The translations under genes and the position numbers were made by a program. This document shows, piece after piece, positions 36,401-47,485 of a stretch of DNA of 64,000 nt (position 1 is its first letter; every line of letters begins with the position of its first letter). Source of the DNA: Pseudomaricurvus alcaniphilus (lineage in GTDB: Bacteria; Pseudomonadota; Gammaproteobacteria; Pseudomonadales; Cellvibrionaceae); assembly GCF_011440395.1 (NCBI RefSeq), contig NZ_JAAOIX010000001.1:1098304-1162303 (forward strand), in the 5' to 3' direction. The notes beneath the pieces are model-generated. The model worked only from the letters and a program-made list of their open reading frames with translations, did no database searches and was not told where the DNA came from.

Positions 36401-37294
36401 TTACCGTGCTGCCTTCAGCGCATTGCAGACATTGTTCAAACCCGCCTGCCAGTGGGGCAGGGCAACTCCCAGCGCCGCCTCCAGCTTGTCACAATTGAGC
36501 ACCGAATAGGCCGGGCGTGCCGCCACCGTGGGATACTGGTCAGTGGTCAGCTGCTTCAACTGCGGCGCCTTGGGCAATAGACCACAGTCGACCCCGGCGG
36601 CAAAGACAGCCGCCGCAAACTCGTACCAGCTGCACTGGCCCTTGTTGCTGCAATGGTAGATTCCCCAGGGCTGTTGCGGATTGCGCTGGTAGGCCTGCAC
36701 CCACAGGCGAATAATATGGGCCAGGTCGCCGCTGTAACTGGGGCAGCCAATCTGATCGCCAACCACACCCAGTTCGGGTCGCTCGGCACCCAGGCGCAAC
36801 ATGGTTTTGACGAAATTATTGCCCTGTTCGCCGAACACCCAGCTGGTGCGCATAATGATATGGCGGGGATTGGCCGCTTGCAGGCCCTGCTCGCCAGCCA
36901 GCTTGCTGGCACCGTAGACACCGATGGGATCAACCGCGCTGTCCTCGGTGTAGGGCTGGTCGGCGGTGCCGTTGAAGACATAGTCAGTGGACAGGTGCAA
37001 AGTCGGGATACCCAGTTCGGCGCAGGCCTCACCCATGCGCGTCACACTGGCGGCATTGACCGCGTGCGCCAGTTCAGCGTCGCTCTCCGCTTTATCCACC
37101 GCGGTATAGGCACAGGCATTGACCACAAAATCCGGGGCCTGCTGTTTAATCACCTCGTAGACCGCCTGGGGATCGGCAAAATCAGCCGCTCTGCGATCCA
37201 GCGCTACCAGCTCTGCATCGATTTCGCCCAGGGCTTTACCACAGGCATGCCCTACCTGGCCATTGGCCCCAAACAATAACACCTTAAAAGTCAT
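36401..37294 (-). CDS. rmlD: dTDP-4-dehydrorhamnose reductase
   Basis: Final step of dTDP-L-rhamnose synthesis, NAD(P)H-dependent. 297 residues of the extended SDR family: FGANGQVGHACG nucleotide site, STDYVFNGT, and the catalytic YGASKLAGE (Tyr/Lys). Last gene of the leftward rmlBACD operon. Confidence 0.95.
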   Translation of the reverse strand: MTFKVLLFGANGQVGHACGKALGEIDAELVALDRRAADFADPQAVYEVIKQQAPDFVVNACAYTAVDKAESDAELAHAVNAASVTRMGEACAELGIPTLHLSTDYVFNGTADQPYTEDSAVDPIGVYGASKLAGEQGLQAANPRHIIMRTSWVFGEQGNNFVKTMLRLGAERPELGVVGDQIGCPSYSGDLAHIIRLWVQAYQRNPQQPWGIYHCSNKGQCSWYEFAAAVFAAGVDCGLLPKAPQLKQLTTDQYPTVAARPAYSVLNCDKLEAALGVALPHWQAGLNNVCNALKAAR

Positions 37295-37308
37295 GATCGG
37301 GTACCCGT

Positions 37309-37845
37309 CTATTTATGCAACTGCGCCAGGGTCGGCAGAACACTGTCTTTAGCGGACAGCTGCGGCTGGTCGATTTTCCAGTCGATACCGATGTCCGGAT
37401 CGTTCCAGATCACCCCGCCCTCGTCGCTGGGGTCGTAGTAGTCAGTGCACTTGTACTCGAAGTCGGCCACCTCGGACAACACCACGAAACCGTGGGCGTA
37501 GCCCGGCGGCACCCAGAACTGGCGATAATTGTCCTCGCTGAGAATGACCGCCTCGTGCTGGCCATAGGTGGGGGAATCGGGGTTGATATCGACGGCAACG
37601 TCGAGCACTTCGCCGCGCACCACCCGCACCAGTTTACCCTGCGGCTTTTTTACCTGGTAATGCAGGCCACGCAACACGCCCCGGGAGGAGCGGGAGTGAT
37701 TGTCCTGGACGAAGTCCAGCTCGATGCCGGCCTCCTCTCGATAGCGTTCCGCCTGGAAGGACTCCAGGAAAAAACCGCGCTGGTCGCCAAACACTTTCGG
37801 CTCAATAATGACCACGCCTGGCAATTTGGTTGCAATAACATTCAT
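37309..37845 (-). CDS. rmlC: dTDP-4-dehydrorhamnose 3,5-epimerase
   Basis: Cupin-fold epimerase of the dTDP-rhamnose pathway. 178 residues: FFLESFQAERYREEAGI, DNHSRSSRGVLRGLHYQ (the catalytic His and Arg region) and FWVPPGYAHGFVVLSE. It starts four bases after rmlA ends. Confidence 0.96.
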   Translation of the reverse strand: MNVIATKLPGVVIIEPKVFGDQRGFFLESFQAERYREEAGIELDFVQDNHSRSSRGVLRGLHYQVKKPQGKLVRVVRGEVLDVAVDINPDSPTYGQHEAVILSEDNYRQFWVPPGYAHGFVVLSEVADFEYKCTDYYDPSDEGGVIWNDPDIGIDWKIDQPQLSAKDSVLPTLAQLHK

Positions 37846-37849
37846 AAAC

Positions 37850-38716
37850 TCAGTATTCCATAATATCCAACAGGTACTCGCCGTAACCGCTCTTGATCAG
37901 CGGCTGGGCCAGGGCTTGCAGTTGACCGTCATCGATCCAGCCCTTGCGCCAGGCCACTTCTTCCGGGCAGGCAATTTTCAGGCTCTGGCGATGCTCGATG
38001 GTCTGCACAAAGGTACCGGCCTCCAGCAGCGAGTCGTGGGTACCGGTGTCCAGCCAAGCGGCGCCACGGCTCATCATCTCCACGTTCAATTCGCCGGCCT
38101 CGAGGTAGATCCGGTTGAGGTCGGTGATTTCCAGCTCACCGCGACTCGAGGGCTTCACCTGCTTGGCGTATTCCACCACCCGGTTGTCGTAGAAGTACAA
38201 CCCGGTAATGGCGTAGCGGGACTTGGGCTTGCTCGGCTTTTCCTCTATGTCGTAAGCCTTGCCATTGCTGTCAAAGGCCACCACCCCGAACCGCTCCGGG
38301 TCTTTCACCGGATAGGCAAACACCGTGGCGCCGCGCTCTGCCTGGGCCGCATTGAGCAGCGATTTGGTCATGCCCTGGCCGAAGAACAGGTTGTCTCCCA
38401 GCACCAGCGCACAGCTGCTGTCGCCAATAAACTGCTCGCCGATCAGGAACGCCTGGGCCAACCCGTCCGGCGACGGCTGTACCTCGTACTCAATGGTTAT
38501 GCCCCACTGGCTGCCATCGCCCAGCATCTGGGAAAAGCGCGGCGTATCTTCCGGGGTGGAAATAATCAGGATTTCACGGATGCCCGCCAACATCAGGGTG
38601 GTGAGCGGATAATAAATCATCGGCTTGTCATAGACAGGCAGCAGTTGTTTGCACACCCCCATGGTAATAGGGTGCAATCGACTACCGGTGCCACCGGCCA
38701 GTACTATTCCCTTCAT
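37850..38716 (-). CDS. rmlA: Glucose-1-phosphate thymidylyltransferase
   Basis: Makes dTDP-glucose, first step of the rhamnose branch. 288 residues with [18 protein letters not shown] at the start and the [19 protein letters not shown] segment. ATG 38716 fits the family; the frame extends 73 codons upstream into rmlB sequence, but that translation looks unrelated. 16 bp after rmlB. Confidence 0.96.
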   Translation of the reverse strand: MKGIVLAGGTGSRLHPITMGVCKQLLPVYDKPMIYYPLTTLMLAGIREILIISTPEDTPRFSQMLGDGSQWGITIEYEVQPSPDGLAQAFLIGEQFIGDSSCALVLGDNLFFGQGMTKSLLNAAQAERGATVFAYPVKDPERFGVVAFDSNGKAYDIEEKPSKPKSRYAITGLYFYDNRVVEYAKQVKPSSRGELEITDLNRIYLEAGELNVEMMSRGAAWLDTGTHDSLLEAGTFVQTIEHRQSLKIACPEEVAWRKGWIDDGQLQALAQPLIKSGYGEYLLDIMEY

Positions 38717-38732
38717 ATTTATACCCGCTTGA

Positions 38733-39794
38733 TCAGTTGAGGTTGAGTCCGAGGCGCTCGCCCTGGTAGGAGCCGTCCTGGATACGCTGCCACCACTGGC
38801 GATTGTCCAGATACCACTGCACGGTTTTACGAATACCACTTTCAAAGGTTTCCGCCGGCTTCCAGCCCAGTTCCCGATCAATCTTGGAGGCATCGATGGC
38901 GTAGCGCACATCGTGGCCGGGGCGATCGGAGACAAAGGTAATCAGGTCTTCATAGCGACTGATTCCCGCCGGTTTCCCGGGCGCCAGTTCTTCCAGCGTC
39001 GCGCAGATGGTCCTGACCACATCGATATTGCGGCGCTCGTTGTGGCCACCAATATTGTAGGTCTCACCCACCTCACCGGCAGTGATGACCCGGACCAGGG
39101 CACGGGCGTGATCCTCCACGTACAGCCAATCGCGGATCTGGCTGCCGTCGCCGTAGACCGGCAGCGGCTTGCCCGCCAGGGCGTTGAGAATCACCAGCGG
39201 AATCAGCTTTTCCGGAAAGTGGTAGGGCCCGTAATTGTTGGAGCAGTTGGTGACCAGTGTTGGCAGGCCGTAGGTTCGCTGCCAGGCGCGCACCAGGTGA
39301 TCGCTGGAGGCCTTGCTGGCCGAGTAAGGTGAGCTGGGCTCGTAGGCTGTGGTCTCGGTGAACAGCCCCTCCGGGCCCAGGTCACCGTAGACTTCGTCGG
39401 TGGAAATATGGTGAAAGCGAAACGCTTCCCGCGCGGCTGCATCCAGCCCCTGCCAATAGCCGCGGGCCGCTTCCAACATATTGTAGGTACCCACAATATT
39501 GGTCTGGATAAATTCCGCTGGCCCGTCGATGGAGCGATCCACGTGACTCTCCGCCGCCAGGTGCATCACTGCGTCGGGCTGGAATTCAGCGAAGGCTTGC
39601 TGCAGGCCCGCCAGATCGCGAATATCGAGATGCGCGAAGCGGTAGCGCGGGTCATCGGCACAGGGGATGGACTCCAGGTTGCCGGCGTAGGTCAGGGCGT
39701 CCACATTGAGCACCTGGTGTTCGGTTTCACCAATCAGGTAACGCACCACCGCGCTGCCTATAAAGCCGGCACCGCCGGTCACTAAAATCTTCAC
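38733..39794 (-). CDS. rmlB: dTDP-glucose 4,6-dehydratase
   Basis: Converts dTDP-glucose to dTDP-4-keto-6-deoxyglucose. 353 residues with the Rossmann motif [19 protein letters not shown], and the Tyr/Lys pair in [11 protein letters not shown]. First gene of rmlBACD, 39 bp after the tyrA-aroA stop, so the operon may be read through from the aromatic-biosynthesis genes. Confidence 0.97.
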   Translation of the reverse strand: MKILVTGGAGFIGSAVVRYLIGETEHQVLNVDALTYAGNLESIPCADDPRYRFAHLDIRDLAGLQQAFAEFQPDAVMHLAAESHVDRSIDGPAEFIQTNIVGTYNMLEAARGYWQGLDAAAREAFRFHHISTDEVYGDLGPEGLFTETTAYEPSSPYSASKASSDHLVRAWQRTYGLPTLVTNCSNNYGPYHFPEKLIPLVILNALAGKPLPVYGDGSQIRDWLYVEDHARALVRVITAGEVGETYNIGGHNERRNIDVVRTICATLEELAPGKPAGISRYEDLITFVSDRPGHDVRYAIDASKIDRELGWKPAETFESGIRKTVQWYLDNRQWWQRIQDGSYQGERLGLNLN

Positions 39795-39833
39795 TGCAAC
39801 TGTATCCTCTACGGTCTGCTGCTAAAAAATCGG

Positions 39834-42086
39834 TCAGTTTACCGTCAATTTGATGCCCGCCGCCTGGGCCAGCTTCACAAATGTGGGAAAAGAGGTGCCC
39901 ACATTGGCACAATTTTTCACCACCACGGTGTCGGTGGCACGCAGGCCGGCAATGGTAAACGACATGGCAATGCGGTGATCACCGTGGCTTTCCACCTCAC
40001 CACCGCCGATCGGCCCACCCACAATTTCAATGCCGTCCGGGGTCGGCTTTGCCTGTACGCCGAGCGTCACCAGGCCGTCGGCCATGGCCTGGATGCGGTC
40101 GCTCTCCTTCACCCGCAGCTCTTCCGCTCCGGTCAGGATAGTCTTGCCACTGGCACAGGCGGCGGCCACAAACAGCGCCGGAAACTCGTCGATGGCCAGT
40201 GGCACCTGGTCCTCCGGAATGCGGATACCCTGCAGGGGGGCGTAGCGCACGCGGATATCCGCCACTGGCTCGCCGCCCACTTCACGCGGATTTTGCAAGC
40301 TGATGTCGGCCCCCATAAGGCGCAGGATATTGATCACGCCCTCGCGGGTGGGATTGATTCCCACGTGATTCAGGGTCACATCGGAGCCCGGCGCAATTGC
40401 CGCGGCCACCATAAAGAAAGTAGCAGAAGAAATGTCTGCCGGCACTTCGATTTTGGTGGCAGTCAACTTGCCGCCCGAGGTGAGACTCGCAGCCGCACCG
40501 ACGCGGTCGACCTTATAGCCAAAGCCGTTCAACATGCGCTCGGTGTGGTCGCGGGTGGTGGCCGGTTCCGTCACCCGGGTGGTGCCCTCTGCATACAGAC
40601 CCGCCAGCAAGACACAGGATTTCACCTGGGCGCTGGCCATGGGCATCACGTAATCGATACCGTGCAACTCGGCACCGCCGCGCACCTTGACCGGTGGCAA
40701 GCCACCCTCAGCGGTTTCAATGTTGGCCCCCATCTCGCGCAGCGGGTTGGCCACCCGGTTCATTGGTCGCTTCGACAGGGACTCATCCCCAGTCAGCTCG
40801 GCGTCAAATTTCTGCCCGGCCAACAGGCCCGCCAGCAGGCGCATGGAGGTGCCGGAGTTGCCCACATACAGCGGCCCGGGCGGCTTTTGCAAACCGTGCA
40901 GACCGACGCCGTGAATGCGTACCCGACCGTGATCCGGGCCCTCGATGACCACCCCCATATCGCGAAATGCCTGCAGGGTTGCCAGCGCATCTTCGCCTTC
41001 GAGAAAGCCTTCGACTTCGGTCACGCCTTCGGCAATGGAGCCCAACATAATGGAGCGATGGGAGATGGATTTGTCGCCCGGTACGCGCAGCACACCGACG
41101 ACACTGCCGCCCGGCTGGACGGTATAGGTAATTTGTTGATCTTGCATAGGTTGACTGTAGGCCTGTTTGGTTAACATTTTGCTGAAGTGATCGCGGGCGG
41201 ATTTTGCCCGGGTAAACACCCTCAGCATGTGTTCGCTGTCTTCCCCGGCGATGGCGCTGCGCAGGCGGGACAGATTATCACTGAACAAATCCAGCGCGGC
41301 GAGCACGCTGTGCTTGTTGGCGCGCATAATATCGTGCCACATGACCGGGTCGCTGGAGGCGATCCGGGTAAAATCGCGGAAGCCGCCGGCGGCGTAGCGA
41401 AAGATGTTCTCGTTCTCTGAGTCGTTGGCGAGGGTATCCACCAGCGAATAGGCGATCACATGAGGCAGGTGACTGGTGGCCGCCAGCACCTCGTCGTGTT
41501 CGGCCACCGACATGGTCAGCACTTCGGCCCCCACCGCCTGCCACATGGCGCGCACCCGCTGCAGATGGCTGGCGCCGGTTTCCGGGGTGGGCGTGAGAAT
41601 GACCCGATGCGCCTTGTAGAGGTCCGGATTGCTGGCCTCAACCCCACTGCGCTCGGAACCGGCAATGGGGTGGCCGGCGACAAATTGCGCTGGCAAACAA
41701 CCGTAGGCGGTGCGCACTGCGTCGATCACCGAGCCCTTGACGCTGGCGCCATCGGTAATGGTGACCTCCGGGGCGACGCATGCCTGGATCTGCTGCAGGA
41801 TGGCGGTTACGGTCAGGGTCGGTACAGCCACAAAAATAACGTCGCCGGCGGCGAGCTCCGGGGCCACCTCGGCAATGGACAGCACCGCCCGATCAACCAC
41901 CCCGAGGGCGACCGCATCGGCACAGGTTTGCGGGCGCCGGGCGACACCGATCACTTCCCGGCAAGCACCCGCTTGTTTCAGGGCGGCAGCGAGGCTGCCG
42001 CCAATAAGGCCGATGCCAACTACCACCAGCCGATTTACACAAGGCTCGCTAATAACACCAGACTCGCGCTTTACCCGAGGCTCCAA
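39834..42086 (-). CDS. tyrA-aroA: Fused prephenate (cyclohexadienyl) dehydrogenase / EPSP synthase
   Basis: Bifunctional 750-residue protein. Residues about 18-310 are a TyrA-type NAD-dependent dehydrogenase (VVVGIGLIGGSLA, GHPIAGSERSG), the tyrosine branch. From about 325 on it is AroA, which joins PEP to shikimate-3-phosphate (VPGDKSISHRSIMLGS, GNSGTSMRLLAG, RVKESDRIQAM, ESHGDHRIAMS). The same fusion is known in pseudomonads. The start is a TTG behind CGGGAG; no ATG fits. Leftward, 25 bp after pheA. Confidence 0.95.
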   Translation of the reverse strand: MEPRVKRESGVISEPCVNRLVVVGIGLIGGSLAAALKQAGACREVIGVARRPQTCADAVALGVVDRAVLSIAEVAPELAAGDVIFVAVPTLTVTAILQQIQACVAPEVTITDGASVKGSVIDAVRTAYGCLPAQFVAGHPIAGSERSGVEASNPDLYKAHRVILTPTPETGASHLQRVRAMWQAVGAEVLTMSVAEHDEVLAATSHLPHVIAYSLVDTLANDSENENIFRYAAGGFRDFTRIASSDPVMWHDIMRANKHSVLAALDLFSDNLSRLRSAIAGEDSEHMLRVFTRAKSARDHFSKMLTKQAYSQPMQDQQITYTVQPGGSVVGVLRVPGDKSISHRSIMLGSIAEGVTEVEGFLEGEDALATLQAFRDMGVVIEGPDHGRVRIHGVGLHGLQKPPGPLYVGNSGTSMRLLAGLLAGQKFDAELTGDESLSKRPMNRVANPLREMGANIETAEGGLPPVKVRGGAELHGIDYVMPMASAQVKSCVLLAGLYAEGTTRVTEPATTRDHTERMLNGFGYKVDRVGAAASLTSGGKLTATKIEVPADISSATFFMVAAAIAPGSDVTLNHVGINPTREGVINILRLMGADISLQNPREVGGEPVADIRVRYAPLQGIRIPEDQVPLAIDEFPALFVAAACASGKTILTGAEELRVKESDRIQAMADGLVTLGVQAKPTPDGIEIVGGPIGGGEVESHGDHRIAMSFTIAGLRATDTVVVKNCANVGTSFPTFVKLAQAAGIKLTVN

Positions 42087-42111
42087 CGTCTACTACTCCC
42101 GTTATTTGCGG

Positions 42112-43215
42112 TTACAGAACACCCTTGGGGTAGGACCCGAGGATTTTCAGGTCGGCCGCTCGCTTGCCCACTTCGCGCAAGGCCTGCTTCACCGCGTCGT
42201 CGTCGACGTGGCCACTGAAATCGATAAAAAACACGTAGGTCCAGTTGCCGCTGCGCGACGGCCGGGTTTCCACCCGGGTAAGGTCGATTTTGAAGCGGTG
42301 AAACGGTTCCAGCAGATCGTGCAGGGCACCGGGCTCATTGCGCATGGCAATCACCACCGAGGACTTGTCGTCACCGCTGGGGGCCACGGTCTGGCTGCCG
42401 ATGATCAGGAAGCGGGTGGAGTTGTCCGGCCGATCTTCAATATTTTCCGCCAGTTTCAACAGGCCGTATTTCTCCGCCGCCATCTCCCCGGCGATGGCCG
42501 CTGCATTCCATTCCCCCTTGATCCGCCGCGCCGCCTCGGCATTGCTGCTGACCGCGATCCGCTCGGCGTTGGGGTAGTGGGAATCAAGCCACTTGCGGCA
42601 CTGGGCCAGGGATTGGGCGTGGGAGTAGATGCGGCTGATGTTGTCGGTCTTGGTCACGTCCGACACCAACAGGTGCTGGTGAATGCGCAGCACCACCTCG
42701 CCGCAGATTTTCAGGTTGGAATCCATAAAGCTGTCGAGGGTGTGGTTGACCACGCCCTCGGTAGAATTTTCCACCGGCACCACGCCGTAGGCACTGGCGC
42801 CCGCCTCCACCTCGCGGAACACCTCATCGATGGCCGACATGGGCCGCGCCACTGCGGAGTGACCAAAGTGCTTGAGGGTGGCCTGCTCGGTAAAGGTGCC
42901 CTCAGGCCCCAGGTAAGCCACCTTGATGGGCTTCTCCAGCGCCAGGCAGGCGGACATGATTTCCCGAAACAGACGCGCAACCTCCTCATCGCTGAGCGGT
43001 CCCTGGTTGCGCTCCATGGCCTTGCGCAGGACATTGGCCTCTCGCTCCGGCCGGTAATAGATGATCTCACCGCCGCCGCTGTGGGCCTTTTTCACCTCGG
43101 CCACTTCCTGGGCACACTGGGCCCGGGCACTGATCAACTCACCGAGCTTGCGATCGATGTCGTCGATGCGGTCGCGTAATTTGGCCAGTTGTTGCTGTTC
43201 TGTTTCCTGAGACAT
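42112..43215 (-). CDS. pheA: Chorismate mutase / prephenate dehydratase (P-protein)
   Basis: Bifunctional entry to phenylalanine synthesis. 367 residues: AroQ mutase (about 8-95, LRDRIDDIDRKLGELISAR), prephenate dehydratase (about 98-280, GPEGTFTEQATLKHFG; the ENSTEGVVNHTLD motif) and a C-terminal ACT domain with the allosteric ETRPS segment. The gyrA stop is five bases upstream, and its last codons provide the GGAG ribosome site. Confidence 0.97.
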   Translation of the reverse strand: MSQETEQQQLAKLRDRIDDIDRKLGELISARAQCAQEVAEVKKAHSGGGEIIYYRPEREANVLRKAMERNQGPLSDEEVARLFREIMSACLALEKPIKVAYLGPEGTFTEQATLKHFGHSAVARPMSAIDEVFREVEAGASAYGVVPVENSTEGVVNHTLDSFMDSNLKICGEVVLRIHQHLLVSDVTKTDNISRIYSHAQSLAQCRKWLDSHYPNAERIAVSSNAEAARRIKGEWNAAAIAGEMAAEKYGLLKLAENIEDRPDNSTRFLIIGSQTVAPSGDDKSSVVIAMRNEPGALHDLLEPFHRFKIDLTRVETRPSRSGNWTYVFFIDFSGHVDDDAVKQALREVGKRAADLKILGSYPKGVL

Positions 43216-43220
43216 GGAGA

Positions 43221-45782
43221 CTACTCCTCAACTCCCTCTTCGGCAGCGTCGCTGCTGCTTTCCACAATGCGCTCCACACCCACCAGTTGCTCATCGCCCT
43301 TGACCTTGATCAGGCGCACGCCCTGGGTATTGCGGCTCAGTACGGACACTTCATCCACCCGGGTCCTGACCAGGGTACCCTGGTCGGAGATAAGCATAAT
43401 CTCGTCGCCGTCGAAGACCTGCACCGCGCCCACCATGGCGCCATTGCGGTCGGTCACCTGCATGCCGATCACACCCTGGCTGCCGCGGCCCTTGGTAGGG
43501 AACTCGTCGACACTGGTACGCTTGCCATAGCCGTTGCCACTGACGGTGAGGATACTGCCGCCGGGCTGCGGGATCACCATGGAGATGACCTTGTGCTCTT
43601 CCGGCAGGCGAATGCCACGCACACCGCGCGAGGTCCGACCCATGGCCCGGACTTCGCTCTCCTTAAAGCGCGCCGCCTTGCCTGTGGAGGCAAACAGCAC
43701 CACATCGCAGTTGCCGTCGGTAATGGCGGTGCTCACCAGGCTGTCGCCCTCATCCAGGTCGAGGGCGATCAGGCCGACACTGCGCGGCCGTGAGAACTGG
43801 GTCAAGGCGGTCTTTTTCACCGTGCCATTGGCAGTTGCCATAAAGATATAGTGGTCGTCGTCGTACTCCTTGACCGGCAGGATCGAGGTGATCCGCTCCC
43901 CCGCTTCCAGCGGCAGAAGATTAACCATCGGCCGCCCGCGGGACTGACGTCCGGCCACCGGTATCTGGTAAACCTTGAGCCAGTAAACCTTGCCGGCGTT
44001 GGTGAAGCACAAAATGGTGTCGTGGGTACTGGCGATCAACAGGTGCTCGACGAAATCCTCGTCCTTCACCGAGGTGGCGGCCTTGCCCATGCCGCCGCGG
44101 CGCTGGGACTGATAGGCGTCCAGAGGCTGGGTCTTGGCGTAACCGCCGTGGGAGATGGTCACCACCCGGTCTTCTTCGGTGATCAGGTCTTCAATGGTCA
44201 GGTCCAGCTGCGAACTCTGGATCTCGGTGCGGCGCTCATCGCCGTAATTTTCCGCCACTTGCTCCAACTCTTCCCGAATCACTTCCATCAGGCGCCCGGG
44301 GTTGGCGAGGATATTCAGGTACTCGGCGATCTGCTCCAGCTTCTCCCGGTACTCGGCCAGCAACTTGTCGTGCTCCATGCCGGTGAGGCGGTGCAGGCGC
44401 AATTCCAGGATGGCCTGGGCCTGGGCCGGCGACAGGTAGTAATTGCCGTCGCGCAGGCCGTATTGTTCTTCCAGCTCGTCCGGGCGACAGGCGTCGGCGC
44501 CAGCGCGCTGCAGGAATTCGTTCACCGCACCCACCGGCCAACCGCGGGCGATCAACGCGTCGCGGGCATCCGCCGGGGTGGCCGAACTCTTGATCAGTTC
44601 AATCACCGGGTCGATATTGGCGATGGCAATGGCCAGGCCTTCGAGGATATGACCGCGCTCCCGGGCCTTGCGCAGCAGGTACACTGTGCGCCGGGTAACC
44701 ACTTCACGGCGGTGGCGAATAAAGCACTCCAGCAGCTGCTTCAGATTGAGAATCTTCGGCTGGCCGTCCACCAGGGCGACAATATTGATGCCGAACACGC
44801 TTTGCAGCTGGGTCTGGGCGAACAAATTGTTGAGCACTACCTCGCCCACTTCACCGCGCTTGAGCTCGATCACCACCCGCAAGCCGTCTTTGTCCGACTC
44901 GTCGCGCAGCTCGGAAATACCTTCGAGTTTCTTTTCCTTGACCAGCTCGGCGATCTTTTCCACCAGCTTGGCCTTGTTCAGCTGGTAGGGAATCTCATTG
45001 ATAATAATGGTTTCCCGGTTGGTCTTGTCGTCGCGCTCGATGTCCGTCTTGGCGCGCACATAAATGCGTCCGCGGCCGGTGCGATAGGCCTGCACAATGC
45101 CGGCGCGACCGTTGATGATACCGCCAGTGGGGAAATCCGGGCCGGGGACAATCTCCATCAACTCGTCGATGGTGATGTCGTTGTTGTCGACGTAGGCGAG
45201 ACAGGCCAGCACCACTTCGCGCAAGTTGTGCGGGGGAATATTGGTGGCCATACCCACCGCAATACCCGAGGAACCGTTGATCAGCAGGTTCGGCACCCGG
45301 GTTGGCAACACACCGGGCATAAACTCGGTGCCATCGTAGTTGGGCACAAAGTCGACGGTTTCCTTGTCGAGATCGGCCAACAGGTCGTGGGCGATCTTCT
45401 TCATGCGAATTTCGGTGTAACGCATGGCCGCGGCACCGTCGCCGTCGATCGAACCAAAGTTGCCCTGCCCATCCACCAGGGTATAGCGCAGGGAGAACGG
45501 CTGTGCCATGCGCACGATGGTGTCGTACACCGCCGAGTCGCCGTGCGGGTGATATTTACCGATTACATCACCGACAACCCGCGCTGACTTTTTATAGGCC
45601 TTGTTCCAGTCGTTGTTCAGCTCACTCATGGCGAACAATACTCGACGGTGAACCGGCTTTAACCCGTCCCTGACGTCGGGCAGGGCGCGCCCGACAATCA
45701 CGCTCATGGCGTAATCCAGATAGGATTGTTTCAATTCATCTTCGATATTTACAGGAAGGACTTCTTTGGCTAGTTCACCCAT
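43221..45782 (-). CDS. gyrA: DNA gyrase subunit A
   Basis: Type II topoisomerase breakage-rejoining subunit. 853 residues. The quinolone-resistance region is intact and wild type: Ser-83 and Asp-87 in [13 protein letters not shown]; the catalytic tyrosine is Tyr-122 (AAMRYTE). The C-terminal beta-pinwheel includes QRRGGMGK (GyrA box). ATG 45782; the frame continues 70 codons upstream with no homology-like sequence. Followed by pheA in the same direction. Confidence 0.98.
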   Translation of the reverse strand: MGELAKEVLPVNIEDELKQSYLDYAMSVIVGRALPDVRDGLKPVHRRVLFAMSELNNDWNKAYKKSARVVGDVIGKYHPHGDSAVYDTIVRMAQPFSLRYTLVDGQGNFGSIDGDGAAAMRYTEIRMKKIAHDLLADLDKETVDFVPNYDGTEFMPGVLPTRVPNLLINGSSGIAVGMATNIPPHNLREVVLACLAYVDNNDITIDELMEIVPGPDFPTGGIINGRAGIVQAYRTGRGRIYVRAKTDIERDDKTNRETIIINEIPYQLNKAKLVEKIAELVKEKKLEGISELRDESDKDGLRVVIELKRGEVGEVVLNNLFAQTQLQSVFGINIVALVDGQPKILNLKQLLECFIRHRREVVTRRTVYLLRKARERGHILEGLAIAIANIDPVIELIKSSATPADARDALIARGWPVGAVNEFLQRAGADACRPDELEEQYGLRDGNYYLSPAQAQAILELRLHRLTGMEHDKLLAEYREKLEQIAEYLNILANPGRLMEVIREELEQVAENYGDERRTEIQSSQLDLTIEDLITEEDRVVTISHGGYAKTQPLDAYQSQRRGGMGKAATSVKDEDFVEHLLIASTHDTILCFTNAGKVYWLKVYQIPVAGRQSRGRPMVNLLPLEAGERITSILPVKEYDDDHYIFMATANGTVKKTALTQFSRPRSVGLIALDLDEGDSLVSTAITDGNCDVVLFASTGKAARFKESEVRAMGRTSRGVRGIRLPEEHKVISMVIPQPGGSILTVSGNGYGKRTSVDEFPTKGRGSQGVIGMQVTDRNGAMVGAVQVFDGDEIMLISDQGTLVRTRVDEVSVLSRNTQGVRLIKVKGDEQLVGVERIVESSSDAAEEGVEE

Positions 45783-46027
45783 GGAGTTGGGGTTCCTTTT
45801 TATGTGGCTTAGGCATCGCAATAAAGCCGGCCATAATAGCATAAAATCCCGGGCATAGTGACAGTACTGATTGGTCGCAGCCACCCTGCACAAGTGCTCA
45901 GGGCGCGGCCTTCGGGTTATACTCCCGGCCTCGCAGCCAGCGCCGGCCTGTCGGCGCTCGAATTTTATCCAAACCGTACAGAGAAGCGACAATTGCAGGT
46001 CGATATTCGCCCGGGAACTCCTTTTAT

Positions 46028-47377
46028 ATGACGCACACTGCCGCCCCCCAACAGGTCGATACCATTCTTCACTGTCGCTGGATCATTCCGGTGGTGCCCA
46101 GCGCCACGGTGCTGCAGGACTGCAGCCTGGTCATTGCCGCCGGCAAAATCCTGGCGCTGCTGCCCCAGGCTGAAGCCAGCCGCCGCTTCAGCGCCAAAGA
46201 CACCCTGCAGCTGGACCGGCATATCGTTATTCCGGGTCTGGTCAACAGCCATAACCACGCCGCCATGAGCCTGTTTAAAGGCATGGCCGACGATCTGCCC
46301 CTGCAGGACTGGCTCGAGCACCATATCTGGCCGGCGGAGAAGCAGTGGATCTCCCCCCGGTTCGTGGCCGACGGCACCGAGCTGGCCGCCGCCGAGATGA
46401 TTCGCAGCGGCACCACCACCTTTTCCGATATGTATTTCTACCCCGAAGAAGTGGCCAGGGTCGCCATGCACGCGGGCCTGCGCTGCCAGCTGGCATTTCC
46501 GGTGCTGGACTTCCCCACCCCCTGGGGCACCGGGCCCGACGACTACCTGCACAAGGGCCTGGCGCTGCACGACAAATTTCGCTCCCACAGCACCATCAGT
46601 GTCGGCTTTGGTCCCCACGCCCCCTATACCGTATCGGACGAACCCCTGCAGCGTATCGCCACCATTGCCGAGGAGATGCAGGCAGCGATCCAGATCCACC
46701 TGCACGAAACCGCCGCCGAGATCGACAACGCCCTGGCCCAGACCGGCGAGCGCCCCATCCAGCGCCTGCAGCGGCTGGGCCTGCTCTCGCCCCTGACCCA
46801 GTGTGTGCACATGACCCAGCTGGACGCCGCGGACATCGAGCTGCTGGCCAACAGCGGCGCCCATGTGATTCACTGCCCCAGCTCCAACCTGAAGCTGGCC
46901 AGCGGCTTCTGCCCGGTGCAGGATCTGCTGGATGCGGGGGTCAATGTGGCGCTCGGCACCGACAGCGCCGCCAGTAATAACGACCAGGATCTGCTCGCGG
47001 AGATGAACCTGGCGGCGCTGCTGGCCAAGGGGGTCAGCGCCCGGGCCGACGCCGTCGACGCCCACACCGCCCTGCGTATGGCAACCCTCAACGGTGCCCG
47101 CGCGCTGGGCCTGGAGCAGCAGATCGGCAGCCTCGAAGTAGGCAAACAAGCCGATATCACCGCCATCGAGGTCAATGAAACCCGCAATATGCCGCTCTAC
47201 AACCCGGCTTCCCTGCTGGCCTACAGCAACATATCCAACCAGGTCAGCCACGTCTGGGTCAACGGCCGCAACCTGCTCAAGCAGGGGCAGCTGCAGACCC
47301 TGAACGAAACCGGGATCCGCGCCAATGCCAGCTACTGGCAGCAACGCATCGGCAAACCGCAAGCGCCGCGCGCCTGA
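46028..47377 (+). CDS. mtaD: 5-methylthioadenosine/S-adenosylhomocysteine deaminase (TRZ/ATZ amidohydrolase)
   Basis: 449-residue metal-dependent amidohydrolase that deaminates methylthioadenosine or SAH. The metal motif [23 protein letters not shown], and the [13 protein letters not shown] motif are present. Divergent from gyrA, beside ubiG, as in pseudomonads. Another TRZ/ATZ substrate is possible. Confidence 0.9.
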   Translation: MTHTAAPQQVDTILHCRWIIPVVPSATVLQDCSLVIAAGKILALLPQAEASRRFSAKDTLQLDRHIVIPGLVNSHNHAAMSLFKGMADDLPLQDWLEHHIWPAEKQWISPRFVADGTELAAAEMIRSGTTTFSDMYFYPEEVARVAMHAGLRCQLAFPVLDFPTPWGTGPDDYLHKGLALHDKFRSHSTISVGFGPHAPYTVSDEPLQRIATIAEEMQAAIQIHLHETAAEIDNALAQTGERPIQRLQRLGLLSPLTQCVHMTQLDAADIELLANSGAHVIHCPSSNLKLASGFCPVQDLLDAGVNVALGTDSAASNNDQDLLAEMNLAALLAKGVSARADAVDAHTALRMATLNGARALGLEQQIGSLEVGKQADITAIEVNETRNMPLYNPASLLAYSNISNQVSHVWVNGRNLLKQGQLQTLNETGIRANASYWQQRIGKPQAPRA

Positions 47378-47485
47378 TCCCCGCGCCGCGCCGCCGCGTA
47401 GAATTCGCAGTACAATAGCAACCCGGCCTGCAGGTAGCGCCCGAGCCACAACCGCAGCCACTAGCCAATCTAACCGGAACCACAG

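Noticed and set aside
38717..38935. 73-codon upstream extension of rmlA overlapping rmlB
   Set aside because: The standard RmlA start MKGIVLAGG is at 38716; the extension reads antisense/out-of-frame rmlB sequence.
43221..45782. Quinolone-resistance substitutions in gyrA
   Set aside because: Ser-83 and Asp-87 are the wild-type residues.
45783..45992. 70-codon N-terminal extension of gyrA
   Set aside because: Family start [12 protein letters not shown] lies at 45782; the upstream translation has no GyrA similarity.
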